Positions 53,701 to 64,000 of a DNA stretch of 64,000 bases are shown here, in pieces; the first letter of the stretch is position 1; each line of letters opens with the position of its first letter. The stretch comes from Lepisosteus oculatus (Eukaryota > Chordata > Actinopteri > Semionotiformes > Lepisosteidae), in the NCBI RefSeq assembly GCF_040954835.1, contig NC_090697.1:11214001-11278000 (forward strand), in the 5' to 3' direction. A program made the translations under genes and the position numbers. The notes below the pieces were generated by a model. That model was given only the letters and a program-made list of their open reading frames with translations. It was not told the origin of the DNA and ran no database searches.

Positions 53701-56700
53701 CAACACAGTTAAATACACATTTAAAAGGGGGTTTAAACCTTAAACAGGTTTGGACAATTCTGTGACTTTCTGCACTAACACATTTCAACCCAGCCAAGTG
53801 AAGAAGTTTTGTAAACTAATGCAACAAAGTGATATCTTTGGGAATTTTAGTCTCCACGGAGCCTCAAAAGGCTGATATTTTAGCTGCATTTAGACTTGTC
53901 AGTACAAGCTGTCATGACTGAAGACTGACAGTAATTTATGAGAAGAAAAAGCTGGATTCAATGGCACCTGTTGTGACATATCATACCACATCAGATAGTA
54001 CATTTTAAAGAGATACAGTAACATACTGTTTGTCAAAGTATTCACCCCCTTGGGATGTTTGTACAATTTGATGTGGTGCAAACTCAAACAGAAATGACTT
54101 TTTATGGGGTGTTTTGTCACCGATGTATAAAACTTCCCATATAATGTCAACATAGAATGAAAGTTCTGGATACTTTTAACACTTCAGGGAACACTGAAAT
54201 GTCTTGATTTGATAAGTATTCACTCCCTCTGCTATGATGAAGCAGAAACTCTACCATGAATACCAAGAAACTAGCCGTACAACTCTGTCATAGAATTGTG
54301 AGAAGCTGTTAATCTGGGGAGGAGTATGAAAACATATCTGGGGTGTTCAAAGTTTCCTGGAGCACAGTGGGATACAACAATAGGCAATGGAAAGAATACA
54401 AAACCATGCAGACGCTTCCTAGAGCAGGCTGTCCTTCTAAACGAGAAAGTCCTTGGTCATTCCAACAGGACAGCAACCACAAGCAGACAGCCGGAGGAAC
54501 ACTAGACTGGCTTCAGAATGAGAGGATGAATTTCCTTGAGTGGCCGAGGCCCAGCCGAGGCCCAGACTTGGATCCAACTGGGAGTTTGTGAAAGGAATAG
54601 AAGATTGCGGTTTGCTGCATTCAAGAACCTTAATGTACACGTAATGCCGTGCAAAGGCCAGCCCAAAGCTGCAAGCCAGTTTAAAATATCCGCCAATATT
54701 TCCCACCCGACGTGGCAGAGTTTGAGCAAATCTGCAGGGAAGGATGGGCAAAAACCTCCTGATCCAGATGTGCAAAGCTACAGACAAACCCCAGAGCACT
54801 CAAACCTGTCACTGCTGCAAAAGGTGCTTCTATGAGGTTTTGACTTAAGGAGGCGAATACTTCAGTGAACAAGATATTTCTGGTTTTCATCATTTTTTCA
54901 AATACAATGTGTTGAGTATGTAGTGTGAAAGGAAATAATCAATTTCAATTAAAGATTCTGATGGTCACAACTATTTGCAGTTGTGTCAGGGAGGGTGAAT
55001 ATTTTCTGACTGCACTATAGCTGTGTTTCTTAAATATTAACTTGCACCATTACACACAAACCCAACCTTTTGTTTGTAGCCTTTTTTGTTTATTTTAACA
55101 TATAATAATAATAACTTACACTTATATAGCACTTTTCTGGACACTGTACCCAAAGCGCTTTACAGGTAATAGGGATCCCCTCCACCACTTCCCCACCTGG
55201 ATGATGCGACGGCAGCCATAGTGCACCAAAACACTCACCACACATCAGCTATCACTGGGGAGGAGAGCAGAGTGATGAAGCCAATTCATAGATTGGGATT
55301 ACTAGTAGGCCATAATTGGAAAAGGCCAATGGGAATTTTGGCCCTACTCTTTTCAAGAAACACCTTGGGATTTTTAATGACCACAGAGTCAGGACCTCAG
55401 TTTTACATCTCAGGACAGCGCCTGTTTGCAGTATAGGGTCCCCGTCACTATACATTAGGTCCCACATGGACCGCAGGGTGAGCACCCCCCACAGGCCCCA
55501 CTAACACCTCTTCCAGCAGCAACCTTAGTCTCCCATCCAGGTACTGACCAGGCTCACACCTGCTGAGCTTCAGTGGGCTGCCAGTTGTGAGTTGCAGGGT
55601 AATGTGGCTGCTGGCTTGAGTGGGACACTAAAGGAATTAAGTTCCTTCTGTCCAGTCTAATAAGGCTAGCAAATGGTAAAATGGTTAAAAAAATGAATGG
55701 TCCTAAAGGCTAAAATAGAAACTCTGGCATACTGCATATAGTATACTGTATATTGAAGGGTCACAGCAGATGATATGTGTTAATGTACTCTACACCAGAA
55801 AATTCCATACTTTTCTTGAGAAAAAACTATTTAATGTTATTTAATGTATAGGTTAATATACAATCTGGATTTTCATTGATGTAAATGTTTGCAAAGTTTT
55901 ATGTTTCTGAAATTAAGCTGTTAGGGATCTCATGATATTAATATTTTGTTGTTTGTAATTTTTCATGATTTCCAACATATATTCAAAAATGTTGTTAAAG
56001 TTAGTTATCAAATGTTCTTATATTTTTTGCAACAAAAATTTGATTGACAAGGCATTAAGAATTATTTTTGTACTAGCCTGAAATTAAATGGCTTTTGTTT
56101 TGCTTAGTAAGGTTCTGTTTTGAGAATATTTTTACTAAATAAGAGGGTGTATAACAAACGCATTAGATCTGTACATTTTGTAAATCATATTTACTTTAAG
56201 CAGTGTTGTGCTTGGATGGTTTTAAAAAGTTTGATTTTTACAATGCTGCTGTTTATAAAACCCTGCTTTTAGATATCTCAGTAGTACACAAGAATACAAA
56301 GATCATTAAAATTATTCCAATTTAAATGAATATCTGGGGCACATTTGACCTCTCACCTTATTAACATAAAATATGTCATAGAAAAGAGATGGATTTTTAA
56401 ATTTTGAGTTAAGGTTTCTAACTGCACGCTATTTTAGAGGTTTTTTTTATGGATTCTTAAAACACCCTTTAAATGCATGATCACATACATGTAATAATCA
56501 TGTTCTAAACAAGAGGTTTTGCTTAAGGTTCAGTAAAGTTTTTCTTATAGATGTAAGGCAATGCGTATTTATTGGAATTAGAAATTATTTTGCTATGTTT
56601 TAAGGCTGCAGGTGCCATTTACACAAAACCAGCTGGATACAGTGGCGTTCGAATGATGCGAATGCTCAAGCTGACAAGGGTATTCAGCTTATTACGTCTG

Positions 56701-59700
56701 TTCCGCTTTTCAAGACTGCTTCGTTATGCTCGCTACTGGGAAGAGGCAAGTAGCCCCTTTTATCTTTTTAACTTTTTTTGCTGCATAGAAAATGCCAGCC
56801 CCTGCATTAAAATAAAGTGCCTGCAAAGGTATTCATACCCTTCCTATGGTGTCCCATTGTATGAAATAGTAAATGGAGGCATTCACATTTTTCATAAATA
56901 TTTTAATGAAAACTTGAATGCTCAAACCAAAAAGACCACTAAGGGGAAGATAAGTTATAGAAAAGGTCAGCAAAAACTCAAATGAAAAAATGAAATATGT
57001 TGGTTGCAGTATGTTGTCTGAAGCAGGATTTTCTCGACAATTTGTCACTTGTACTTGTACTCCATGCACAATATGTTCCCATCAGTCTTGACAATCTCCC
57101 CAGGCCTTGCTAATGAGGAACAGGAATAATGCTGCCACTGCTGTGCTTGACAGTAAGGAAGGTGTTGACTTTGTGTTGGGTTTGTGTCACATGTAATGCT
57201 TTGCATTTACACCAAAAAATAAAATTTTTCCTTATCTGACACCTTTTGCCACATATTTTACGGTACCACATGCGGTAGATGCTTTGTTGCATACCGAACA
57301 GGATTTGGCAATTTGTTTTTCAATTGCATAAAATCCAGTCTTGGTGGAGTGACTGGGATATTTTTGACCCATGAACATTTTCTCCCATCTCAGCGACTGA
57401 ACACTGCCTGCCTCACTGTTGCACATCCATCCAGTTTCCTCCTTGTCTAGCTGCTCAATTGGGATGGAAAGCTGATATAGGCAGTGTCTGGGTGCCTTCC
57501 ACATCTTCATGATCAACTGTACTTCATTGTATCCAAATCAGTTTTAATATTAATATTAATTTAATACATCCGTGAAACGTTTCTAATGCTCATCTTCTGA
57601 TATATTCCTTTATGGAATTTTATCCCTAAGTTGTTTTGAAAGCTCTTTGCTCTTAATAGTTGAATTGTTAATTGAAATTCACTAACTGACTGAGGGACCT
57701 TATAGAGATGTAATTATTCTGAAATCATATGCACCACTATCATTGCACACAGAGTCCACTCAGCAAATTGTTTGGCTCATTAACATAATGTTGTTCACCT
57801 AAATTCATTTAGGTTTGCCACAGCTAAGGACTTGCATACTATTGCAATCATTATTTTACCAGTTTTCTTTTATATTATATATTTGCTCTTGATTCTGTTT
57901 TTCACGTGTGGAGTAGATTATGTATATTTAAATAATTAATGCTATTTCAAAGTGTCATGACTACAAAGTTGAAATGTGAAGTCTGCAAGGGTCTGAATAT
58001 TTTGCAAGGTACTGACTATACCATTCATAGCTTCAAAAACAATTATCAAAGTTGTACTGCAATAAGTTAAAAAAGAACCATGTACGTACAGTACAGTATG
58101 TAAGAAATATGCATATCCTGATCAGTAAGTGTTTTTGCTGAAGAGAGTCTACTGTTCTCCTGTCTATCATAGGTCCATGGCTGGAATGTGGGTGGAATAG
58201 CTGTAGCTCTGCACTTCAGCTACATGCTTCTGATCATTATTTTGTTGTGTCACTGGAATGCCTGTATTCAGTTCCTGGTTGCTATGCTGATGGAATTCCC
58301 TGAGAATAGCTGGGTGACAATTGATGGGCTCGTGGTAAAGTTACACATTTCTTTTTTTCAAAATGTTCAATATGTACAAGTGTTGCAAAAGTATACAAAT
58401 AGAACGATCAGAACCACTAAGAATTCAAGAGAAAACATGGAAATTGTCAGTTTAAGTGCTGCTTAAGTGTGGGTTGATTTAGAGATAAAATGATTTTGAT
58501 TATGTTATAGGCTATGCCAATGTAATCTATGGATTTTTAATTAAATCTAATATATAGAAAAAATAAATGAGCTTTTTATGTATATCTTGTGATACAATAT
58601 ATGTTGAACTATTTGCAGTTATTTATTGGAATGCATAATGGACGGAAATATTAAAGGTAATCTTGTAGGATATTTAGAAAGTCTTTATATTTAGGAATTT
58701 CTTGAAGTAACAGTGTTAAATAATAAGGAAAATAAATTGTACATATTCAATGAATCCAAGCAGAGGCCATCCACCTGATATTGGACAGAAATGCTTTTCT
58801 ATGTCAGCCAGTCCATCCATTCACTCACAAACATAGGCTAATGGTTACTTACAGTTGATACTCTCATTTACACATCACTAACTTAAACTGACAATAGTGC
58901 AGATATTGCACTTTTCTTCGGGTTTGGCATCCTGCACCTTTCAAACTGAAGTTCATCCCTGTTTATCAGACCTCGTGTTGTCTATCAGGATCAGCACTAT
59001 CAGTTTATCAGTATGACCAGCCATTGTGGAATAGCACTCACCACTATCAAAACCCTAGATCGGCATTTCTGTAAAACTGCATATCTGAATAAACCAACTG
59101 AAGCTTGCACTAGTGGTTTTATGCAGTTCCGTTCAGTCTCTGCTGGGGTTCTGCCAGCCTTGTCCAACCTGTTTTTTCCTCTGTAGGGCAAATTACGCTA
59201 AATAAATTCTTCTGTCTATATGCCACATTAACAAGGATTTAACTGCTTTAAAGATAAGGTTCATATGTAAGGTACATATGACAACATCTTAATGTTGTCA
59301 TATGTACAGTACATGCACTATGAACACGGTTTTGTTGGGTCTTCACACCTAATGTGACATTACTAAATTTAATATGATTTGACACCAATTTTATTAGATT
59401 TACAAAGCATCTGTTGCATAATTTCAGATAGCATGTAGACTGTAGAGAGATTATGGACTTTTGCACTGTATTCAACATACGTAGAGAAGTACTGTAGGTA
59501 GACTAGGATCCTAGGTGATGCAAGTAGATACATTTTTATACGTTTTCAAGCCTTCCATCCTGCTATTGTGAAACCAATAATGTGGTTTAAAAATAAAAAC
59601 AGAAAGATGTGTTCTTTGGACACTTTTTAATTACTGTTTTTTAAAGGTAGATCTATTTTGTTACATGTTCAAACAGGACAAGCCCATCGGCCTGCAGTAT

Positions 59701-62700
59701 TCCAAGGCCATGTTTCGTGCCTTGTGTCACATGATGACTCTTAATTATGGATCTGTTGGAATTCCAAGAGGTAGACGAGCAAACTGTTTAAATATCAGGA
59801 TTCTTTTCATAGTTTTCTAGTAAACTGGTAAATTTGCATTATAAGGGACATACAGATATACATTTGGTTTGATGGCAAAAATACAAGACTACATATGTTC
59901 AGCCTAAATATGTACTATTCTATAACATTCAGGAATTATTTAGGAATTCAATTTAAGCTAATTGCATAAATCACAATTGACAAGTGTACTTTAAAGGATA
60001 GTTAAATGATAGGAATTTCATTTTGTCTAAATCTTGTGTAACTGTACATATAATTTCTACATTGTACAGATGTGTGTTTTCATCCTTACTTGGTAATCTA
60101 TACTGAGTTTAATAAAAATCCTAACATTGCATCATAAAGTGATGAGCTTAAAATTTAATAGTACATACTGTATGTAATTATATATCTTAATCAAAATGAA
60201 AAACCTCTAACTTGTCAATCTGAATGCATCCATCCAGATTCCCAAGACCAGTATAGCTTCCCTATACTTTCACTATAAACGTTTAAAAAATAGGAACTCC
60301 AGGGTTTTGCCATCACTTGGTGACATTTTACAGTCCCAGGCAAAATCAGAATTGCCAGAGTACTGTCTTCCATCCTTGTTATATGAAAGAAAGATCTTCT
60401 GCAGATGTTTTAAAAATGCATAGGTGTTCATGTTTCAATATAATTTTAATTCCTGGATATGTTATTCTACAGGGATGCTATAGCTTGAAAGAGATAACCA
60501 GTAAGTCCTGGAAAGGGTCACAGCAACCTGGAGTTGATTAAAAGGAAATCAACTAGGCAAAAATGTTTTAATAAACTGTGAAATATTATGCACTTTTATC
60601 AATTCAAATCTCAATTGATTATCAATGCCAATGTCTGATATTATTTTAAGCTCCTTTTTTGCTGTAAGAAACACCTGTGGTGTCATAAAAGACAATTGAA
60701 CTTTAAAGGTCTTTGTCATCTTATTTTGCTTCCTTGTTTTTTCATTGCTTCTAGGGATTTCGGAAGTTTGGGTTGTTATTCTCAGCATGCTGGTTGGAGC
60801 TGTTATGTATACTCTAGTCCTTGCCAGACTTACCTCACTAGTGACACATTCGGCGGCAAGTGAGAGAGTGTTTGATAGCAAGGTATGAAAATCATTTCTG
60901 ATTGTAATACAGAGAAGTAAATAGTCTTATACAAGACGGTACTTTTGTTTCAAGTCATATTCAGATCAAACTCTAAAAATTAAATTGACAGGTAACATTT
61001 TTCAATACTGTTATTAACTGACATTTTGAAACTCCTGGAGATAATCATTCTCTCTTTTGGTTGTGTTCATAATACAACTGTTCTAATTGTAGCATAGAAA
61101 GTTTATGCTTTATCTGGGTTTTTATAATTAAAATATCAAGAACAATGTCATGTTCTTTTTGAAATAGTGTGACTCTCTCAGATTTAAAATTTTATGTGCA
61201 ATTAGTTTAACATAACAATGATAAATAGGTAACTTAATAGATTGGAAATGACAGTGCTTTAAAAAGGCTTTGTCTGTTGGGTTTCTTTGGGTGAAATTCT
61301 AGATTATCCCATTAATTGTATTGCATATATATAGTGCAGTATATTTTAATTTGTCTTTTGATATTTTAAGTTATTTTACATCTTTTAAAAGTCTGTTTTT
61401 GATGGAATCTAGCCTGATGGATGAGTTGAGTTCCCTGTGATTCAGAGCTGTGCTGTTAATTTTACTGGATGTAATACTGAAGTATTGCTTATATAACATA
61501 TACATCTTTAAAATATTTTTCTTTTGAAAAAGTTTTTAAAACCGTATAGCTGTTTTATGTATGAAAACGGACAGTGAACAGTTCTCTGAAAAAAGAATAC
61601 TGTAGCAGAGGAAGGAAACCTTGCCCAAAACCCCAATTCCATTCCATTGTGTTCCAGCATTTTGTCTTTGTTCCATTTAATGTTTAATTACACAGACGAT
61701 CTTCAGCAGCAAGGTCACATTAGTAATTAAAGGTTCATTTAGTGCGTTCTCTTTCTATCTTGGTCCTTGAGGATTGGGGGAAAAAGGTGATTTACTGAAT
61801 TGGAGTGGTTGGATTGAAGTCCTGAAATTACATAGGATGTAAATTACCAATGTGACTAAGTCTTAGCCTCTGCTCAGGTTTTTACAGTAGCACCATTTAT
61901 TTTGCATAAAGATCAACAAAAATGAACATTGTCAGCTCATGTCTTAATACATTATACAGCACACATAATATAAACTAGAGGGCAGTATTTGTTTACTATT
62001 GAATCAGAACTGAATACTTATACATGTTAAACAGTACTTAATAACCCACATTTTTTAATGCAACATATTTTTTGTTTAAAAGGAAAATATATTTCTATCT
62101 CTGGGGGATATTGATAGGAGCAGATTTTCCATTAAGGCTATCATAATTAGTGGATGTATTTTAATAATGAAAGCCGTTTGCTATATTATTCAGTAACTTC
62201 TGAATAACGTTTTGTTGCTTTATTTAATAATGACACATTTTTTATGAGAGCCCTGTTTGTATATACAGTACAAATAAATGAGATATTGTATATGGCTAAT
62301 AAAGTGATCTTATCTAAATGTAGTTTTGTTACATTTCTCTATGTTTTTAAAAGTAAATACATTCTTAAATAGATGTTCACATTTTGTCTTTTGGGATAGG
62401 AAATTAAATGCTTAGCACAGTGAAAGAAAACAGTTTTAAGTACCATAAGATGTTTGATTCGGTAGAGATATGTCAGCATTTTCTTCTTAAATGCGTATCT
62501 TCTTAAACTATATATGATCACCTGTTTAGCATGACAAATACAATGTGCTGAATTGTGTTGTGATCTCTTAACACAGTATAATGTTAACAAGGATCTTGGC
62601 ATAGAATTTGATTTATTGTTAAAAATAATATTTTCCCTAGATTTCAAGTTTAAAATAATACTGTATATCATCATTGTTTGATTTCATCAGGTTGTCATTT

Positions 62701-63684
62701 CATCAGGGATTACCTTGTAATTTGTGCTCATATATACAGTATTTCCTCCTTCAAACTAACCCTTTCAGTCAAAAAGTACAGTATAAGATTCCACCACTGA
62801 TGCAGGGAAACACATCAGAAATGATTCCTCACTTTAAAAATAAATGTACTGAAATTATTTTTTTATGCCTAGTACAATGAAGTTAAGGAGTACATGCGCC
62901 ACCACCATTTACCAAGTAAACTCCGAAATCGGATAATGGATTATTTAGAAAACAGATATCAAGGAAAATGGTTTGATGAAGAGACTATTCTTAAGGAGCT
63001 CTCAGAACCTCTCAGACAGGTATAATGAGAAATGTAAAAAAGAACTATACTAACATTAAAAATAAAGCTTATTTATTTTTCTAATCATGTTTTAGCAGGA
63101 TTAATGTTTCTGTAAGTACTCATTAATCCTAAAATTTTAAAAAATAATCACTACGTTAAAGATGTAGAGGTATCATCAAGAGTTCAATGAAGAACGGAAG
63201 ATTTATTTATATACATTAAGTATGTATACATTGCTTTTCCTTAGCTCTTGGTTCAAGTTCATTACTCCTGTCTTGTTGGCTATAGTGTTAGCGATACCAA
63301 TTTATCTCAGGTTAAAGGTAGTTTTTAACACAACATTGTGTATAATTTGAGATAGTGGTGTAATGTCTTGACGGAAATAAACAATACTGATTTTTTTTTA
63401 GTAGTTTTCTTCTCATTTATTTTCGTTCTTATCTTCTCTTTAACAGGAAATAGTCAGTTACAACTGCCAGAGCCTTGTGTCTAACATGCCGGTTTTTAAA
63501 GATGCGGACCCACATTTCATCACAGCCCTGCTTGAAGTGTTACAGTTTGAAATGTATGAAACTGGAGATGATATAATACGGAAGGGTGCTTTTGGAGACT
63601 GTATGTATTTCATTGACAGAGGTACAGTGCTGGTACAGGCTCCGAATCTTCAACAGAAACTGACAGATGGTGCTTTTTTTGGAG
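50746..63684 (+). CDS. Divergent HCN-type channel with non-GYG filter, 3' end outside window
   Basis: Nine exons: 50746-51071, 52597-52789, 53451-53558, 56605-56745, 58173-58334, 59647-59770, 60755-60882, 62873-63019 and 63447-63684. They join in frame to 522 residues plus one base; the gene continues beyond 64000. HCN domain: about residues 72-108 ([21 protein letters not shown]). S1-S3 lie in exons 2-3. S4 (225-249) has R/K at every third position except Ser237, as in HCN. S5 contains [14 protein letters not shown]6 and C-linker are in exons 7-8 ([21 protein letters not shown]). The nucleotide-binding domain starts in exon 9 and is cut after DGAFFG. The filter is T-L-N-Y-G (341-345) instead of C-I-G-Y-G. 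The turret is about 10 residues longer than in HCN1-4, with no N-X-S/T. Intron 4 is GC-AG. It may be a fish HCN5/HCNL1-type gene; HCNL1 was described as a zebrafish sperm proton channel. Symbol withheld. Confidence 0.88.
51095..51765. repeat. 39/41-bp minisatellite in HCN-like intron 1
   Basis: Sixteen tandem copies of gtgtgggaatcagagcaggtaactcacctac, each followed by either tgtacactta (41-bp form) or tacacaca (39-bp form). It starts about 25-35 bp after the exon 1 donor. Fourteen copies contain CAGGTAACT, a sequence resembling a 5' splice site. Confidence 0.95.
54022..55019 (+). mobile_element. Tc1-like transposon relic in HCN-like intron 3
   Basis: The left end tactgtttgtcaaagtattcacccccttgg and the inverted right end gtcagggagggtgaatattttctgactgcac are terminal-repeat-like. 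At 54500-54590 a frame reads [19 protein letters not shown] followed by GPDLDPTG, a decayed transposase 'LEWP-SPDLNPIE' segment. Stops and a local duplication (gcccagccgaggcccag) break it. Confidence 0.6.
55101..55615 (-). mobile_element. 5S-rRNA-derived SINE, copy 5
   Basis: Tail at left (taataataataacttacacttatatagcacttttctgg), body (gatgatgcgacggcagccatagtgcacc), then the 5S head at right (ctcccatccaggtactgaccaggctcacacctgctgagcttcagtgggctgcc). It follows the Tc1-like relic closely in intron 3. Confidence 0.68.
56811..58017 (-). mobile_element. Tc1-like transposon relic in HCN-like intron 4
   Basis: The left end gtgcctgcaaaggtattcataccc and right end tctgcaagggtctgaatattttgcaaggtac are inverted versions of one terminal sequence. 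The interior, antisense, is heavily mutated and has no transposase frame. It fills most of the GC-AG intron 4 and starts about 65 bp after exon 4. Confidence 0.5.
60883..62872. other. HCN-like intron 7: nothing recognised
   Basis: AT-rich intronic DNA with no clear repeat or extra exon. The flanking exons join in frame across it. Confidence 0.4.
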
Positions 63685-64000
63685 GTAATTCGAAGTTTTT
63701 GATTAATGCACCTTTGAAAGGTTTTTATGTAGTCAAACTCGTCAAAAGGCCAGGTGTAGCAGTTTCAATAAGAAGTGTTATAACCAGGATGTTCCTGGGT
63801 TTATTTCTGGCTCTTTATGATAGTGTGTGATAATCTGAGCGAATTACTTATCCACCTTCTGCTCAGTTTTTGGAACAAGATGTAAAACTGAAATCTTGTT
63901 TCAGGTAACTCTGGCAACTCTACCTGATTAAGCATTTCACCCCCTGTCTCTTTACTAGGGAAAAGAGAATTTTAGCTCAATACATGGTATTTTAGACAGC
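63685..64000 (+). other. Start of HCN-like intron 9 (window edge)
   Basis: It begins with donor GTAATT after exon 9. I find no exon encoding the expected next segment (E-I-C-L-L type) before the edge. The open frame running through the donor to 63830 is intronic read-through. Confidence 0.6.

Noticed and set aside
56605-56615. Alternative acceptor ctgcag at 56611 for HCN-like exon 4
   Set aside because: It would shift the frame. The acceptor ending at 56604 keeps phase 0 with exon 3.
50746-63684. Naming the channel hcnl1 or hcn5 outright
   Set aside because: The S4 lacks an obvious methionine substitution and I cannot align it to known proteins here. The family is clear but orthology is not.

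Overview
The window is vertebrate nuclear DNA, almost certainly from a ray-finned fish. Genes are split into GT-AG (and some GC-AG) exons, intergenic DNA is AT-rich, and the repeats are of fish type: 5S-rRNA-derived and tRNA-derived SINEs, Tc1-like relics and LINE tails. The order TIAM2 - TFB1M (with CLDN20 inside) - NOX3 matches the block known from human 6q25.3. The exact lineage cannot be read from the sequence; a non-teleost such as a gar or bowfin is only a guess.

Layout: 36-685 is the last coding exon of tiam2 (+), with a 3' UTR ending near 1410. tfb1m (-) is complete in seven coding exons between 33145 and 4542 (342 aa), tail-to-tail with tiam2. Its 23.4-kb intron 5 holds the single-exon claudin gene cldn20 (14046-14732, +) and, 300 bp upstream of that, a possible unrecognised two-exon small gene (13443-13747, +). 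nox3 (-) is complete in thirteen coding exons between 49296 and 38407 (563 aa). Head-to-head with it, 50746-63684 (+) carries nine exons of a divergent HCN-type channel that runs off the right edge in the middle of the cyclic-nucleotide-binding domain. As far as I know, no such gene lies beside NOX3 in mammals.

The HCN-like gene is the most interesting item. Its HCN domain, S1-S6, S4 charge ladder and C-linker are all recognisable, but the selectivity filter reads T-L-N-Y-G where HCN channels have C-I-G-Y-G. The pore turret is about ten residues longer and lacks the usual glycosylation sequon. A near-consensus RFX X-box lies 92 bp before its ATG, pointing to expression in ciliated or flagellated cells. 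It may belong with the fish sperm HCNL1/HCN5-type channels.

Other structure: a 25-unit, 30-bp minisatellite in nox3 intron 12 carries about 14 perfect DR4 nuclear-receptor elements. A 16-copy minisatellite just after HCN-like exon 1 repeats a splice-donor-like CAG|GTAACT. Three of 26 coding introns use GC-AG borders. The rest is dispersed repeats (five 5S-SINE copies, several tRNA-SINE copies, foldback elements, LINE and Tc1-like relics) and unannotated AT-rich DNA. The genes are linked by conserved synteny rather than a shared pathway: Rac signalling (tiam2), mitochondrial rRNA methylation (tfb1m), tight junctions (cldn20), superoxide production (nox3) and ion transport (HCN-like).
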